A DNA stretch of 64,000 nucleotides from Ganoderma boninense. Its lineage: Eukaryota > Basidiomycota > Agaricomycetes > Polyporales > Polyporaceae. Position numbers and translations under genes: made by a program. The stretch covers positions 3,185,394 through 3,249,393 of the forward strand of contig CM035310.1 in the NCBI GenBank assembly GCA_002900995.3, given 5' to 3'. The notes under the pieces were generated by a model. That model had not been told where the DNA came from. It worked only from the letters and a program-made list of their open reading frames with translations, and searched no databases. This document shows positions 24,391 through 36,454 of the stretch, piece after piece; positions within the stretch are counted from its first letter, which is position 1; each line of letters starts with the position of its first letter.

Positions 24391-26580
24391 CTATTCCCCA
24401 AGTTCAGGCGCGGCTGAGTTGATGAAGGATATCTGCTGGGCACGGTAGTCGTCAGGAATGACCGAAAACGTCGCCTCCGTCAGGTTCGAGGTTAGGTTCA
24501 GAGTGTCGAACTGGATGAGGACCTGCATGATCGCGCCGGACTTCAAAAATGACCGAGTCGCGTGCAGGATGGAGACGTACCTCGTTGTCAGACGTGTATT
24601 GTGGCCAAGTCGTCTCTGATGACCGATTTCCCAGTTAGCAGGCTTAAAAGCGCGCTCCGGAAACCATGACGTACTGGGAAGGCCTTTCCCGTCGTTAGGC
24701 GTCCCGCTCACTGCAAACGACACCCAATTGTCCACCATGGCCAGAGACACCACACCGCTCTCCACATTAGCCTCCGCGATGGACGGGTCTCCATACACGT
24801 ACGGAACCTCAGAAGCATGGTGCACTGCGAGCGCAGCAAGTAAACCGAGTCAATCCAAGAAAAGGCGAACGAGACGGATACGCACCTCCTCTAGCCGGAT
24901 CCGCCAGAGCCGCGTTCTGGTCCGTGAAGATATAGCCGAACGTCGTCACGCCCGCCGCGGCAGCCGCCTGTATCCACGCCCGCCGTGTCGCCTGGAACGA
25001 CACGTCCCCCAGCATCGCCGCCGCCCGCTTGTACTCGCTGCTCAGCCCGAACGTCTCGTTCCCCGTCCCGAACGGCGACCCGAGCGCCGCGTTGTCCGGG
25101 TACAGCCCCAGCAGCGTCCCGACGTCCTGCTCGAACTGCAGGCTGAGCGACGCCGCGAACGGGTTGTCCGCGACGACGACGAACTCCTCGAGCTGCGCGT
25201 CGCTCGCGATCTGCTCCGGCACGAAGTCCGTGCCCTCGTCCAGCACCGTACCCGCCATGAACGGGATCTTGGAGAAGTTGCCCGCTGCGAGGAGCTTGGA
25301 GGGCAGGTCCGGGAGCAGGCCCCCTGGGCCGTCGATGACGGGGACGAAGAGGAAGGGCTCCGGGAACGCGGCGGCGACGGCTTCCCAGGACGAGAGGAGG
25401 TCGGAGGTGGTGGCGTTGCGCATGCACGCGAATGTCGATCCCGGCGCTGCGCTCGCGCACTCTGTCGTGTTGGCTACAAACGCGTCCCATACGACGTCAC
25501 GCCGGGAGGCGGTGAACGATGGTAGCGTTCCGGAGGACCCCGACTCCATGATCTGTGATAGAATATCAGCATGTCGTGTCGGGATGAGGAACGAGGACAC
25601 GTACTGTGCCGCGAACGCCGAAGTTCTCGAGGCCAGCATTGAGGTATAGGTCGGCAATGGATATCGAGCCCGCGCTTTGCCCGAAAAGCGTGACCTGGAG
25701 GACATTCAGTCAAGACTGGCTTCCTCACAACATGCGAAGGGGCCTACTTTGGTAGGATCGCCGCCAAAAGCCCCGATATGTTTCTGTACCCAAGAGATAG
25801 CGGCAAGTTGGTCCCTTAGCCCTAGGTTGAGCGCGCCGAGCTGGTCCGCTTCCGCTCCTTGCGGGAACCCGAACGGGCCGACGCGGTAGTTAAAGCTGAC
25901 GTAGACGACTGGTGTTCCCTGAAGTGCACGATCAACCAGAGCAACCGGACACCTAGCTGATGGGAAACGTACCCTCGCAACACTCTGGACGATGATCTCA
26001 CTGGCATTGAAGACCGTCGAGACGCCCTCGAGGAAGCCGCCCCCGTATATCCACAGCATGACGGGAACAGGGCCCTCTGCAGTGAGCACCAGCTCTGACG
26101 GGCGGAAAATGTTGATCGTCAGGCAGTCCTCCGAAACGCCATCCACCTAGCAGAAACAACACTCAGTATCTGCAGACTCGCCTAAAAGAACGGATCGCAT
26201 ACATTGAACTGCACGCAAGGCGCGCCGAACGCGGTAGCATTGAACGTCGGCACGCTGAGGCTGTCGAGCTCCACAGGCGGCGCAAAGCGCAAGTTCCCCA
26301 GAGGCGGCTCCGCGAACGGTATACCTGCATCCGAGCAAGCACGAAGTGCGTCAGCGATCTCGTTCCCGCGCCACGAAGCCGGACGTGTGCCTGATAACTG
26401 ACCTCCGAAGAACTCCACATCAATGACGTCCACGAACGTCTGCGACGTCCCGACGATGCTCGTCCCGTTGACATCGACGGTTGGCGGGGCAGCGTGTGCC
26501 ACCCACGGCGCGAGCGCGATGAGCAGGGCGGTCCATCCCCAGAGGCGAGCGCAGAGCGGAGACGCTGCGAAGGGCGCCAT
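24391..26580 (-). CDS. Secreted type-B carboxylesterase/lipase
   Basis: An alpha/beta hydrolase of 572 residues that hydrolyses carboxylic esters outside the cell. The N-terminus from Met at 26580 is a signal peptide (GWTALLIALAPWVAHA). Family marks follow: FFGGIPFAEPPLGNLRF, EDCLTINIFRP, the oxyanion loop IYGGGF, the nucleophile elbow LFGQSAGS (Ser222), the acid in DEGTDF, and the catalytic histidine in VHHASEVPYV. The C-terminus has the usual WPQY followed by an FINS motif. Exons, read downward: 26580-26403, 26324-26203, 26146-25973, 25918-25748, 25694-25605, 25552-24886, 24824-24675, 24615-24581 and 24522-24391; all phases fit. There are several N-glycosylation sequons. Candidate substrates are lipids, wood esters or xenobiotics; the sequence does not decide. 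Confidence 0.93.
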
Positions 26581-26614
26581 GGCGTTGGGGCAAGCCAGTG
26601 GTGCAGCCCCTGTG

Positions 26615-26620
26615 TATATA
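26615..26620 (-). promoter_or_regulatory. TATA box of the carboxylesterase
   Basis: TATATA on the minus strand lies about 35 bp before the ATG at 26580, which implies a very short 5' leader. It supports this ATG over the in-frame one at 26697. Confidence 0.5.
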
Positions 26621-28759
26621 TGCGGCCCGCGGGAGAGGTATATCCGCCCGGCCGGGAAACCTACATTGACAGCCGTGGTGTTTGGCATGGTGAGCATATG
26701 CTAAGCGGACCTGATAAATGGGTCATGATGCATAAGATGTGCGAGAAGCGGGAGATGAGAGATCCGTCGACATACAGTACCCATGCTGCAGCGCGAAACG
26801 AGACATTGCCGGCACACCGGCCCCGAACTTAGTCAGCTGTACTCCGTCGGCCGCCTTCGGAGTGGGGAGAGCATGCCGACGAGGGAGCGCGGGTTATGAG
26901 GAGGGCGGAGCCCACGGGCTTGGGAATGTGTGGGATTTTGATCCGCGAAAAGGGGCGTTGGCTGAAAATACGAATGCATGACGACTGTCGGATGGTCAGC
27001 GACGAATGTCAGAGACTTGGAGCGAGTCCATGACGCACATGGATAGAATGTCTTTGCGATCAGGCCCACCCATATGCCGGTCCGCAGCAACGCGCATCTA
27101 CCGGTGCTTCTCAACATATCCGTGGCATAGAATCGGTTTGCGTGGCGATGCTAAAACCCACAGCTATTTCAGGACTTGGAGGTCGACATTGAGCAATACT
27201 GTGAGCAAGCAGGCACGAGCCATTCACCTTGGGACGCGCATGATGCCATGGGAAAGCCGGCACTCAGAATGAACGCGTAAATGTGGCTCTACGTAACGCG
27301 TCGCCGATCACGTCGAAGCATAAGACACGTTAAATTCGATTGATGAAGTGGCTTGACTGGTACCTACTGCCCGTCTGTGTGTCTTCCTGCTCTCGCACCG
27401 TCATGGACGTGCACGTCGTCTCGACCACCGCGGTCATATGAATCGGGCGAAGCGTTTGGATCGTCGCTCGATGTCTAACAGGGTCGCCGTCGGAAAGCTT
27501 CAGCCCTCAGTATGCTAGACAAGCCTGCAGGACAAGGCAGCCTCTACAAAGAGAGGGAGACGCATGAGACACAACCGATTCCATGGCCAGGTAAATTAGC
27601 GGCGGGCATTGAGTTACAAGGGCAAGTTGACAGCACCTACCAGGTCTTTCGGGAGAAAGGCTACGGTGCTCTGGTAGTGTGGATTCAAGAACATAGTTGT
27701 CCTTCGAAGCTAAGTTATAGGCGGATGGATGGACTAGCGGTTGAGGCAGCCGTGGCACTGAGAAGAACGAGCGGGTTAGTTCCTGGCAAGATCTCCGTGC
27801 TTGGCCTTCACACCACCAGAAGCTAAATGCGAGGCCACAGGAAGTTTTAAGACGCATATACCGAAGAAGAGACCCCTGCCCAGATCCTCGCGACTTGCAC
27901 ACATGCCATACCCATACCCCCCGGTCTCACGATTGTTGCGATAACCAGCAAATATCTACCCCCATAGCCCATGTAGGGCGGCTGCAACGATGGCCGAACT
28001 CCGGTTGACGGCACGTTTACCAGCCCCGCAAAATTGAGCAATAGATAGGGACGCACCTTCACGATGAGGTCGACATCTACCTCTCCCGACGCAGGCTGAT
28101 CCATGATAGTCCATCTCTGTGCCAACGTAACTCATCCAATATGAACAGATTCCTCCCGAGAGTCTCTTGAAAGCTCTTGAAGGGGCTCGGAGCGAGGTTT
28201 GCGGTAGAGGCCACGTTGCAGAGAAACCCAGCGTAGCCAGACAACTGAGTCCCACTTGGAGCACGGTTTGGAGGGGTAATAGCAGACGAATGTACAGATC
28301 AGGAGTAGGAATTATGGGGTGAAAATCAGCGCAAAGTCGGCAGGAAGGGCAGGGATCATTGGGCGATGCGGCGGGATGGTCGGTGGCAAGAGGGAAGCCG
28401 TCGTTAAGCGCCCTGTCTCGCCGACGTCGGTAACCATGGAGCGCGTAACGACATACGGTTCCAACTTCGCACGATGGGATACAACTACTTTGACCATTCA
28501 AATGCAATAAACGTGAAAGAAACTCTCAGATTGTATAAAAGACGCTATAATCCTGCTCCAGGCCGACAGGATGAGGATGGCACCCATGTGCACGCGGTGA
28601 TCTGGTACAAACCACCACCGATGGCGCTGCCTGAGTTCATTTCCATAAACACCGTTGTAGAGCGTTAATGAAGATAAGAAAAACTCACTGTGAAATTGTA
28701 AGTGTCCCAGTGGAAGCCAAGGTCGATATCGCCGCCTCTAACCTCCTCTCCCCGATGTT
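26621..28759. other. Long intergenic stretch, no gene recognised
   Basis: Only short frames without recognisable content or plausible exon chains. It includes the upstream region of the esterase. Confidence 0.4.
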
Positions 28760-29840
28760 TCAAGATTCGGCATTCCAATTGGGAACTTCGACGTCGAATA
28801 TCTTGGGGAGGCGGCTCCAGACGCGCTGCGTTTCCCCACGAGCACGGTACAGAAGCCCTCCTTCGCAGGCTGAACAGTACCCCTCGTTGTTTCGGGGGCG
28901 GGCCCCCCGACGAATGACGTAGTTCCAATTTTCGAGCACGGCGGAATCGGCGACTGACCCATCCGTCATGATTCGTACGAGGAAATTGCGCAGGGAAACC
29001 GTGCAGAGATCGGGCGTCGGGCAATCGTCACTCGGTCCAGAGTTGAAGATTTTAGAGGTGAGAACGGAGGCTTCCTTCGCGAACTCGTTGCGCGCGCGGA
29101 TGCAACGTTTGAGGTCGGCGGGGGAGAGGTGCTCGACGGTTCCGTCCTCCCGTTCCCAGCCATCGACGATGGTTTCTCCAAGGCTACAGCACTCGTATAG
29201 AGCAATCGGTAGCAAAGAGGGTGTGTCGGTGAGTCGGGCAATATTGACGACTGCGATCGGGTCGGCGTCGTCCCAGCATAGAAGGGGGGGCCAAGAGCGA
29301 TCTTGCCATTTTTTGAAGCTCGTCGGCCCGAATGCGTCGTCCAAGATGTAGAGTGCTTGGTCATGCAGGTCTTGGATATGATACTTGTGCGTCAGGCGAA
29401 CGATCGCACAAATTTGATAAAACAAGAATTCTAAATCACCCTCGCGCCGCTGAAGGCTGGAAGTCGCAATTGTCTAAGTACATCATCGACTGCTATGGTA
29501 AATAATTCACTTACAGCATGCGAGAGGTGGGAAGCAATACGCGTAGGAGATGGGCGAGGTCGTGTGGCGATTCCGTGAGGCGGATGAGCGGACAGTCCTC
29601 GTAGCTCTCTTCAGCGTTTGGAGAAGAGGACGCAAACAAATCAGCGAAGACCGTCGATTGCAGGGAAAGGAGACCACGATAGACACGGAACGCCGTATCT
29701 CCAGCTACGAGGACAATGTTCCCATCCGGAATCCAGAACTCCTTGCTCCGTTTGAAGTCGCCATGGGGCGCAGCATCGGAAGATTCAGCATCATTTGTCA
29801 CGCTTCTCGCGCGCTTGAAAGGCCGTGAATCCTGAGACAT
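28760..29840 (-). CDS. BTB/POZ domain protein (intact member of a local trio)
   Basis: A 340-residue protein from exons 29840-29515 and 29456-28760. It opens MSQDSRPFKRARS, a basic, possibly nuclear-localising start. A BTB/POZ fold follows at about residues 30-110: DGNIVLVAGDTAFRVYRGLL, STVFADLFASSS and YEDCPLIRLTESPHDL. A helical region comes next (RLTHKYHIQDLHDQAL, VVNIARLTDTPSLLPIALYECC), then a Cys-containing segment YCSACEGGLL and the ending LPKIFDVEVPNW. This is the mushroom-specific expanded BTB type, whose partners and function are unknown. The two relatives at 32466-33571 and 33966-34832 are broken, so this is the only apparently functional copy here. Confidence 0.85.
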
Positions 29841-30832
29841 CGCGCCGACGCCTGAACCAGAGAGAGGAAGAGAGAGAGAAAGAGAGGCCGTATTCGAGTG
29901 GCGGACGTCCAGGTGGCGCGAGGCTCGAGGCTCGAGGCTATTCCCAGACGCCCAACGGAATGACGTGACCCGGCTTACATAATACAGCCGGCGTCACCAC
30001 TGCCAGCGCAACCCAACCACAACCCTCCGCAGCCTCCATCAGGCGGGGGACAGATTATATGGCGAGCTCCATGGTAAGTATCATCTATTCACTTCAGTTC
30101 GTGACTAATATTGAAGTTGTTGAGACGGTTGGCACATTCAGACTCGGACTTCAACTTGCCCGGCAGCAGCACGGTCCGCGGGAACTCCGCCCTCAGATTA
30201 GGCTCACTGGAGCAGTAGGAGTCAGTACGTGCCATGGGCAGCGGTCCTGATCTGCACGTACTTACTAACTTTAATATCTATGACTGCCAGGTTGTTTCCC
30301 ACATAACAAGTACCGGGATTCTCTTCTGTGGTCAGCGGCGCAGCGCTGATGAAGTTTACAGATGTCTGAAAGATCCGATCGAATGGTATGTCTATGATAC
30401 CTTGTTGATTTTCCTTCGTATAGCATGATAGGCATCCTGATCCATGCTCTGCAATGGTCGCCAGTCGCTCAACGTATGCGTGCACTTCTGGAGAGCACAA
30501 TTTCAACATCCCCGGCAGCTCCACAATCACCCTGCTCATATAGCTGGCTTCGGGCTGCACTCCCATCCCCATGTTTGAAAACGACGCTACGGTTAATTTG
30601 CACGCCGTGGTATCCAGGTTATCCCCATCTAGTGCCACGATTGCCCTTCGAGCAGGTCCAAACGGAATTCCGAGAAGCACGGCGCGGGGACAGTAGGTCC
30701 CCGATTGCGCCCAGTACGTATCTTTCAATCGCCTCCCAACCTCCACATCTTCAACAGTACCTTATACATAAAAACATGAAGCATCATTCACGGCACTTCT
30801 CACATCTCTTCTACCCTTGTCCCCCCTCCTCA
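29841..30832. other. Intergenic with one unassigned minus-strand frame (30222-30746)
   Basis: The minus frame 30222-30746 is open for 174 codons and reads in a protein-like way (for example YCPRAVLLGIPFGPARRAIV and IIDIPFDRIFQTSVNF). I do not recognise it, and no clear splice partners or start context are visible. It may be a gene fragment. Confidence 0.3.
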
Positions 30833-32247
30833 ATGTCATCGTCCGATGCCTCTTCGCTGCCCACAATCGAGGTCTGTCAGCGGCGTCCTGTACCTCGAGC
30901 TCCCTGCGTTTATTACATGCTGACGACGCGTTTAGCTCATTTGTCTCTTCGTGGAGACGTTGATTTTCGGAGCTTTCGCGGTGCTGTACTCCATCGCCGT
31001 CTGGCTCCTCATCGGTGGTCGAACGGACCGCCGGAGGCCTCACTCAAGAGCATGCCTTTGGATGCTGGGCACCTCGACCACGATGTTCGTTCTTGCCTTA
31101 GCGGTAAGTGATTCTGCTTTATGTGGGGCATGCGGTCTACGCTGACGTAAAGCCACTGTAGCATGTAGTCTGCGATGTTCACCGCGCCGTGAAAGGTTTG
31201 ATCGTCGGCAGCAGGACACTAGACGGAGCGGAGCAGTTCTACGGCACGCTGAGCGAGACGACGCAAGTGCTTAAGTCGATTCTCTACGTGGTTCAGACAC
31301 TCGTGGGCGACGCATTCGTGGTGCGCTCTGGCATCCCCGGTTTTAGACACTGTTTGTGTGCTGATATATCCCCGGCGTTGCAGATATATCGTTTACATGT
31401 CATATGGAACCGGAGTGTCTCCATCATCGTACCTCCCGCTGTCCTGTTGGCCGGAACATGCAGTAGGCCACTTCGACTTCTGGTCTCAGATGATATCTGA
31501 CGCGCCGTATTCATAGTCACCGGCCTGATCGCTTGTCAGCACATGACCCGAATCGAAGGGCTGGGCGTGATATTCGCCGAGACGCTTGCCCCCTGGATCA
31601 CATCTTTCTTCACGCTGTCCCTCACGACGAATGTTCTTGCAGCGGGTGAGCGCGCATTCGCCCAGGTTATCTTCATGAAAGCATTGACCTTCGTGCGTAA
31701 CACGCTCCCAGTCCTCATCTCAGGGCGTATCATCTGGTCCAACTACAACATGCGGAAATATCGCGCCAGCTATCCTGGGGTGGTCGTCGCCAACTGGGGC
31801 GTCGTGGAGTTAGTTGTCCAGTCGGCCGCCATCTACACCTGTGTCCTCATTCTCTTGCTGGGGACATACCTCTCCGGCTCCAACATCCAATATATCTTTC
31901 GAGACGCGCTGCAACCCTTGATTGTACGTCTATTCTACCTCATGGCCCTTCTCCGTCGCTCATCGCTACCTGTACAGGGCTTCGTCTTCACCTTGATCAT
32001 CATCCGAGTGCGCCTCCGCGACGCAACGACATCATCATCTGGGGAAATGGTTACCGCCAGAGGCGGATCTGGCTCAAACCCCACTTCGAATCGTCGACAG
32101 GACCACCGGCTGTACCCGTTACGCCCCGTCGCCATCAACGTCTCGGTCTCGCAAACGCAGGATCGGTCGAGCTTCGAAAGATATCACGGCAAGGATGGTC
32201 ACGCTCACAACGGACTCAGCACTCTAGAGAGCGGACAGAAGCTGTAG
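30833..32247 (+). CDS. Seven-helix-type membrane protein, unclassified
   Basis: A 347-residue protein spliced from 30833-30871, 30936-31103, 31162-31320, 31384-31462, 31517-31645, 31724-31923 and 31978-32247; phases agree throughout. The 13-residue first exon (MSSSDASSLPTIE) precedes the first helix LICLFVETLIFGAFAVLYSI. Further helices include TTMFVLALA, VVQTLVGDAFVIYRLHVIW, PPAVLLAGTC, WITSFFTLSLTTNVLAAGRI and SAAIYTCVLILLLGTYL. The tail is Ser/Arg-rich and polar. It resembles the large group of uncharacterised receptor-like membrane proteins in Polyporales, often with a conserved DxYRLxxIW-like segment. The introns at 31646-31723 and 31924-31977 have no in-frame stop, so retained forms are possible. 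Confidence 0.8.
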
Positions 32248-32465
32248 GATGAGGAATATACATTACGTTAAAGCGTCTTTACAGCCTTTCCGGAACAGGC
32301 GACTGATTCTACCCGGGCCCCGCATCGTTCAAGTTGCACCTCAATTTGATCCCCTGTAGCCCCACGAGCAGCCCAAATGTCGTACTGCAATGAACTTGCT
32401 TTTGTCAGCATCCTCGCCGCGTCGACAACGCCGAGCGGCCGCAGAAACGCTACTCACCTTGCACG

Positions 32466-33571
32466 TCAGTGTCCGCCGTTTCCGCCGGTCTGTCCATCAC
32501 CATGCACCTGATCCTGGTTCCAATTCGGAACCTCGACGTCGAAAATTTGCGGAAGCCGATCCCAAATGCGCCTCCGCTCGCTGACGTCCCGGTCAATCAG
32601 CTCGCACTGGCACGCGTAACAATATCCATCGGCGTCCCCGGACAGCCCATGGTCGCGGATGAAGGGAGCCCAATTCTCGAGCACGTACGGCTCGGCGACA
32701 GTGTCGAGCTCCAGGGCGTCCGCAAGGGTCCTCCGAAGCGCGTCCTGACACTTGCGGGACGACGTGCAGCTGTCACTCGGCTCGGGTTCGAAGACCACCG
32801 ACACGAACGCGAAGGCCTCCTTGGCGAGCACCTCGCGTCCGCTGATGCGGACAGGTACTCCGTCGTCCCGTCCTCCCTCTCCCAGCCATCGAGGAGGGCC
32901 GGTCCAAGCCCGCAGCAGGCGTACAGATTGAGGGGAAGGATGGCGTTTGTCTCGGTGAGTCTGGCCAGATTGGTGACCGCGATTGCCTCATGGCCCGGGG
33001 TCGTGATTTTCACGGGAAGCACCGAAAGCCCGTGGTCGAAGAGTTTGAAACTGGACGGGGCGGTGTCTTTCAAGGCTGAAAGGGCTTCGCGGAGAAGACC
33101 CTCGATGTGGTATTTGTGCGCCAGGCGAATGTTCGCCGAAATCTGGTGTACTGACATGGGTGGGTCTCCATTGCTTCGATAGAGACTTATGATAACGCGC
33201 GATGCATAAGTGTGGAACGAGTCGCTCAGAAGCGAAAATTGCACATACGATGCGCCAGCAGTGGGCAGCAACGCTCGAAGAACGTGAACGAGGTCTTGTG
33301 GGGAGTCTGTGAGGCGGATCACCGGACAGTCTTCGTAGCGTTCACCCGCACTTGGAGAAGATGACGCGAACAGGTCTGCGAAGACTGTGGACTGCAAGGC
33401 GAGAAGACCGCGGTAGACACGAAATGCCGTCTCGCCAGCGATAAGGACGATGTTCCCGTCTTCGAGCCAGAATTCTTCACTCCGTTTGAGACCAGTTTCC
33501 GAGTGCTCGGGAGCGTCTTCACCAGAATCTTCTGTCTTCGTACGCTTGGGAGGCCTTGGGTCTTGGGACAT
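32466..33571 (-). pseudogene. BTB/POZ paralogue with a frameshift
   Basis: This is the same protein type as at 28760-29840: MSQDPRPPKRTK at 33571, DGNIVLIAGETAFRVYRGLL, STVFADLFASSS, RLAHKYHIEGLLREAL, NLARLTETNAILPLNLYACC, YCYACQCELI and LPQIFDVEVPNW. An in-frame Met at 33592 would add seven residues. One intron fits near 33250-33185. Between LSASADAR and VLAKEAFAF (about 32830-32845) the frame changes, and about eight residues present in the intact paralogue are missing, so a short deletion is the likely cause. No GT-AG intron repairs it. It is divergent from the next paralogue at 33966. Confidence 0.7.
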
Positions 33572-33965
33572 CGTTGGGGAACGACGATTCATCGCCGGTC
33601 ACCGCGAGCGTTTGGAGGGCAACGGCGGCAGAGAGTTCCGATAGTGTGATGCGTGACTGATGGATGACATAACCATGCCATCACACCTCCGGTCACACAC
33701 CGCCCCGAGGCTGCTTCCGCCCCCCAGCCTCAGTCATTTCGCGAATGCAGCCCGAGATGGTATAGTAGATGTAAAGGAAAGCATATCGTGTCATGTTATA
33801 ATTTTAAAACTGACTGAAGAGATCAGGCCACAGGTGTCAGTCCTCCAGAGTCCAACAGCCGTAATAAGTTGTTACTACTCCGAAGGCTTCCGAAGGCGCG
33901 GGCCGTCCAGATAACTTCAGCACACTGCCGTTCTCTGCTGCTACATCCCTCGAAATTACCTCGGA

Positions 33966-34832
33966 TTGTCGAGAGAGGCAAGGCCACGAAAACGCGCACG
34001 GGTATCCGAGGACGAGAGACCAGTGACCGCCGTTTCATTCGTCAAACTCACACGGGACAAGGAGTTTTGGTTAGGCTACGGGGACATCGTTCTCATCGCC
34101 CGCGATATCTGCTTCCGCATATACCGCGGCCCCCTTGTTGAACAATCGACTGCCTTCGAGGACATTTTCCGCTCGTCTAGCTCGACAGCGGACGAATACT
34201 ACGAGGACTGCCCAGTCGTCCGAATATCCGACTCCCCAAAGGACCTCAAGTATTTGCTCAGCGACCCTCAGGCCTTTAAGGAAGATTTTCCTTTCCTGAT
34301 CAAACAGTCCGCCGCGATCGTCGCCCTCAACCTCGCCCGCCTGCCCGAGACGCCCTCCATCCTCCCTCTCGCGTTCTACAAGTGCTGCGGGCTCGGTACT
34401 GTCGTCATGAACGGATATTCGCACACAGGCGGATTGAACATCTCAGCCTCGAGGATCACAAAGTCTGCATGGCGGGCCGCCTTGCGTTCTTCCGCGAGGC
34501 TCGTGCGCTCGTGTTCCGCATCTTCCAGGAGACCCCGACTCAGAGGCGCCTCACCCGCAGGGTCTGCAGGTTTGGCGCTGCACACCACGCTCGTCCGCGC
34601 GGCGGTAGAGGAAGCGCCGCTCGAGCCTGCCGTGTTCCGCGAGTGTACGCCGTTCATCGACCAGCAGGCCGACCGGCTCGTGCTGTGTAGGCGGTGTCGG
34701 AGGATGCTTTCGAGGCGGGAATTGGCTATGAGGAAGGAGATTCGGGCACGGTTGCCAGAAATTTTTGGGCTGTACGTTTCTGGATGGGGAGCGGACAGTG
34801 AATCGACATCCGGGTCATGTTCCACCTGGTGA
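33966..34832 (+). pseudogene. BTB/POZ paralogue, start lost and multiply broken
   Basis: Paralogous protein starting (TTG)SREARPRKRARV: where both relatives have ATG-TCN, this copy has TTG-TCG at 33966. The BTB part is kept (YGDIVLIARDICFRIYRGPL, YYEDCPVVRISDSPKDLKYLL). It then jumps near 34265 to VALNLARLPETPSILPLAFYKCC, losing roughly 70 residues of the middle. Between 34420 and 34530 the homologous sequence continues in a different frame (EHLSLEDHKVCMAGRLAFF), then returns to the first frame up to LPEIFGLYVSGW. Lost start, internal deletion and two frame changes make this a clear pseudogene. Confidence 0.75.
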
Positions 34833-35595
34833 GGACTCGGACTCACTGCTGCTGCCAAGATTGCGACGTTCGCTAATTCTTGTGCTTGGCTGCATGGCAT
34901 CTCTAGAATAGGCAACGTGCAAAAGTCAGCTTGGCGAAGGCTTTGCCGCTTAGAGGTTTCTTCCTGGCTGCGGAAAGAGGTGCGTATAGTTTACGCCTTG
35001 GCAATCCGTCTCCGTCGAGGGACTGAGGCACTGTGATACAGGGTGTCCATCTCCTCCAAGTCCTAGTCCTTGTACTTATGTGCGACTCGTGCTGAGTTAT
35101 ACAATACGATAGAAGCGATCCTTGCAAACTACAATTACTTCGTCAGCTATCTAGTATGGGGATAGAAAGAGGGGACGCAGGATGCGGTCCGGAGTCAACC
35201 CCGAGACGTGAATGACGACGCCGACAGTTTCGTCGAGTGATTCTTCACACGTCGGTGATCAATCTGGCATACAGGAGGTATATATGGAGCTGAATATGAG
35301 GCCATCTTCTTCACGTTGATTCTGGATCCTTGTTATGTTTCCTCATGACCACCACCCAGAGGTCTTACTATGACCGTGTGTGAAGCTCTGGATCGTCGTG
35401 TTTTGCTTTGAAAGAAACAGTCCGTATCCCCGATAAGCCCCTCAACCATTTAGACACATTCCCCTGGCGATCTATCTCCGCATCTGAATTTGCGCCGGAA
35501 GGGGTCCTTGTCGTGTATTGCAGGGTCAGCAACACCGCGTTCACGCGTCCCCCTTCCGTCGCAGTCCCGCTCGTACCAACTGCGCCTCTTTGTTT
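34833..35595. other. Intergenic, up to the assembly gap
   Basis: No gene recognised. The frame from 35408 runs into the gap and does not resemble a retroelement, so the left end of the element is not visible here. Confidence 0.4.
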
Positions 35596-35695
35596 NNNNN
35601 NNNNNNNNNNNNNNNNNNNNNNNNNNNNNNNNNNNNNNNNNNNNNNNNNNNNNNNNNNNNNNNNNNNNNNNNNNNNNNNNNNNNNNNNNNNNNNN
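35596..35695. other. Assembly gap (100 N)
   Basis: Exactly 100 undetermined bases, a conventional scaffold-gap size. The true length is unknown and probably includes the body of the LTR retrotransposon whose 3' end follows. Confidence 1.
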
Positions 35696-35968
35696 AAAGA
35701 AAGCCAACTTCCCGGTCGGCATCCCCCTGAACCTGCAGCCCTTGAAGTGGAAGGAGAGGAGGAGTATGAAGTAGAGGAAGTGTTAGAGTCGCGTAGGTAT
35801 GGGCGGTGGAAGAAACTGCAGTATTTGGTTCACTGGAAGGGCTGGGGCCCTGAACACGATAGCTGGGAAGACGTGTCGGATCTAGCAAATGCGCCAAAAG
35901 TGCTGCAAAAGTTTCATTCGACACATCCCGACGCTCCTGGCCCTCTCAACAAGAAGACTCGATCGTGA
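35696..35968 (+). pseudogene. Chromovirus (Ty3/Gypsy) integrase C-terminus with chromodomain, 5' cut by the gap
   Basis: The open frame after the gap reads PGRHPPEPAALEVEGEEEYE, then a chromodomain (VEEVLESRRYGRWKKLQYLV, HWKGWGPEHDSWEDVSDL) and a short basic tail ending KKTRS at 35966. This is the usual end of a chromovirus Pol polyprotein, where the chromodomain directs integration to marked chromatin. The rest of gag-pol must lie in the gap. Confidence 0.88.
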
Positions 35969-35981
35969 GGACACGATCCTT

Positions 35982-35991
35982 AGGAGGGGGG
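35982..35991 (+). other. Polypurine tract of the LTR retrotransposon
   Basis: AGGAGGGGGG lies immediately before the LTR start and serves as the primer for plus-strand DNA synthesis in this element class. Confidence 0.7.
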
Positions 35992-35994
35992 TAT

Positions 35995-36454
35995 TGTCAT
36001 GAACGGCACGCTCGGCGCCTACCCCGGCGTCTCTCTTTCCCTTTTCGGACTGTTTGCCTCCCGCATCGTCCTTATTGTCCTCCGTTGTTTAGCAAACCTG
36101 TCCCTTGTTCTTGCAGTACAATAACTCCTGTTACCCATTGTTCCCGTCGTCATTGTACTACATACCATTGTTCTTCCACTGGTTCCCATGTCCATAGTTA
36201 CCTATTGTCCCCGGTTCCCATTGTCCGTTACATGTATATAAGGCCTGTACTTTGCTACCTGGAAACCTCAGTTTCGACCTCTTGTCTCCAGGTAAGCCTC
36301 GCTGTATTCTCGCTCATTAGTTACTCGCTCAATACATCTTGTCTCCAGCCTGACTGTCGAGCCCTGCTCCGCTCTCGCTGCACAAGTGCTCGTCGACGCC
36401 CTTGCTCGTCTCGTAAGCCTCCTCCCTGATCTTACTCGACAGCCAGTCATAACA
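35995..36454 (+). repeat. 3' LTR of the chromovirus, about 460 bp
   Basis: It begins TGTCATGA after the polypurine tract and ends TCATAACA, giving terminal TG...CA and near-perfect 8-bp inverted ends. It contains TATATAAGG at 36235-36243 as the likely promoter. No second copy is visible in the window because the 5' side falls in the gap, so the right boundary rests on the inverted ends only. Confidence 0.7.

Noticed and set aside
24726..25525. 265-codon plus-strand frame
   Set aside because: Arg-rich antisense of the carboxylesterase.
35408..35968. Open frame running across the N gap
   Set aside because: The frame is only open because Ns contain no stops; the left part is unrelated to the chromodomain on the right.
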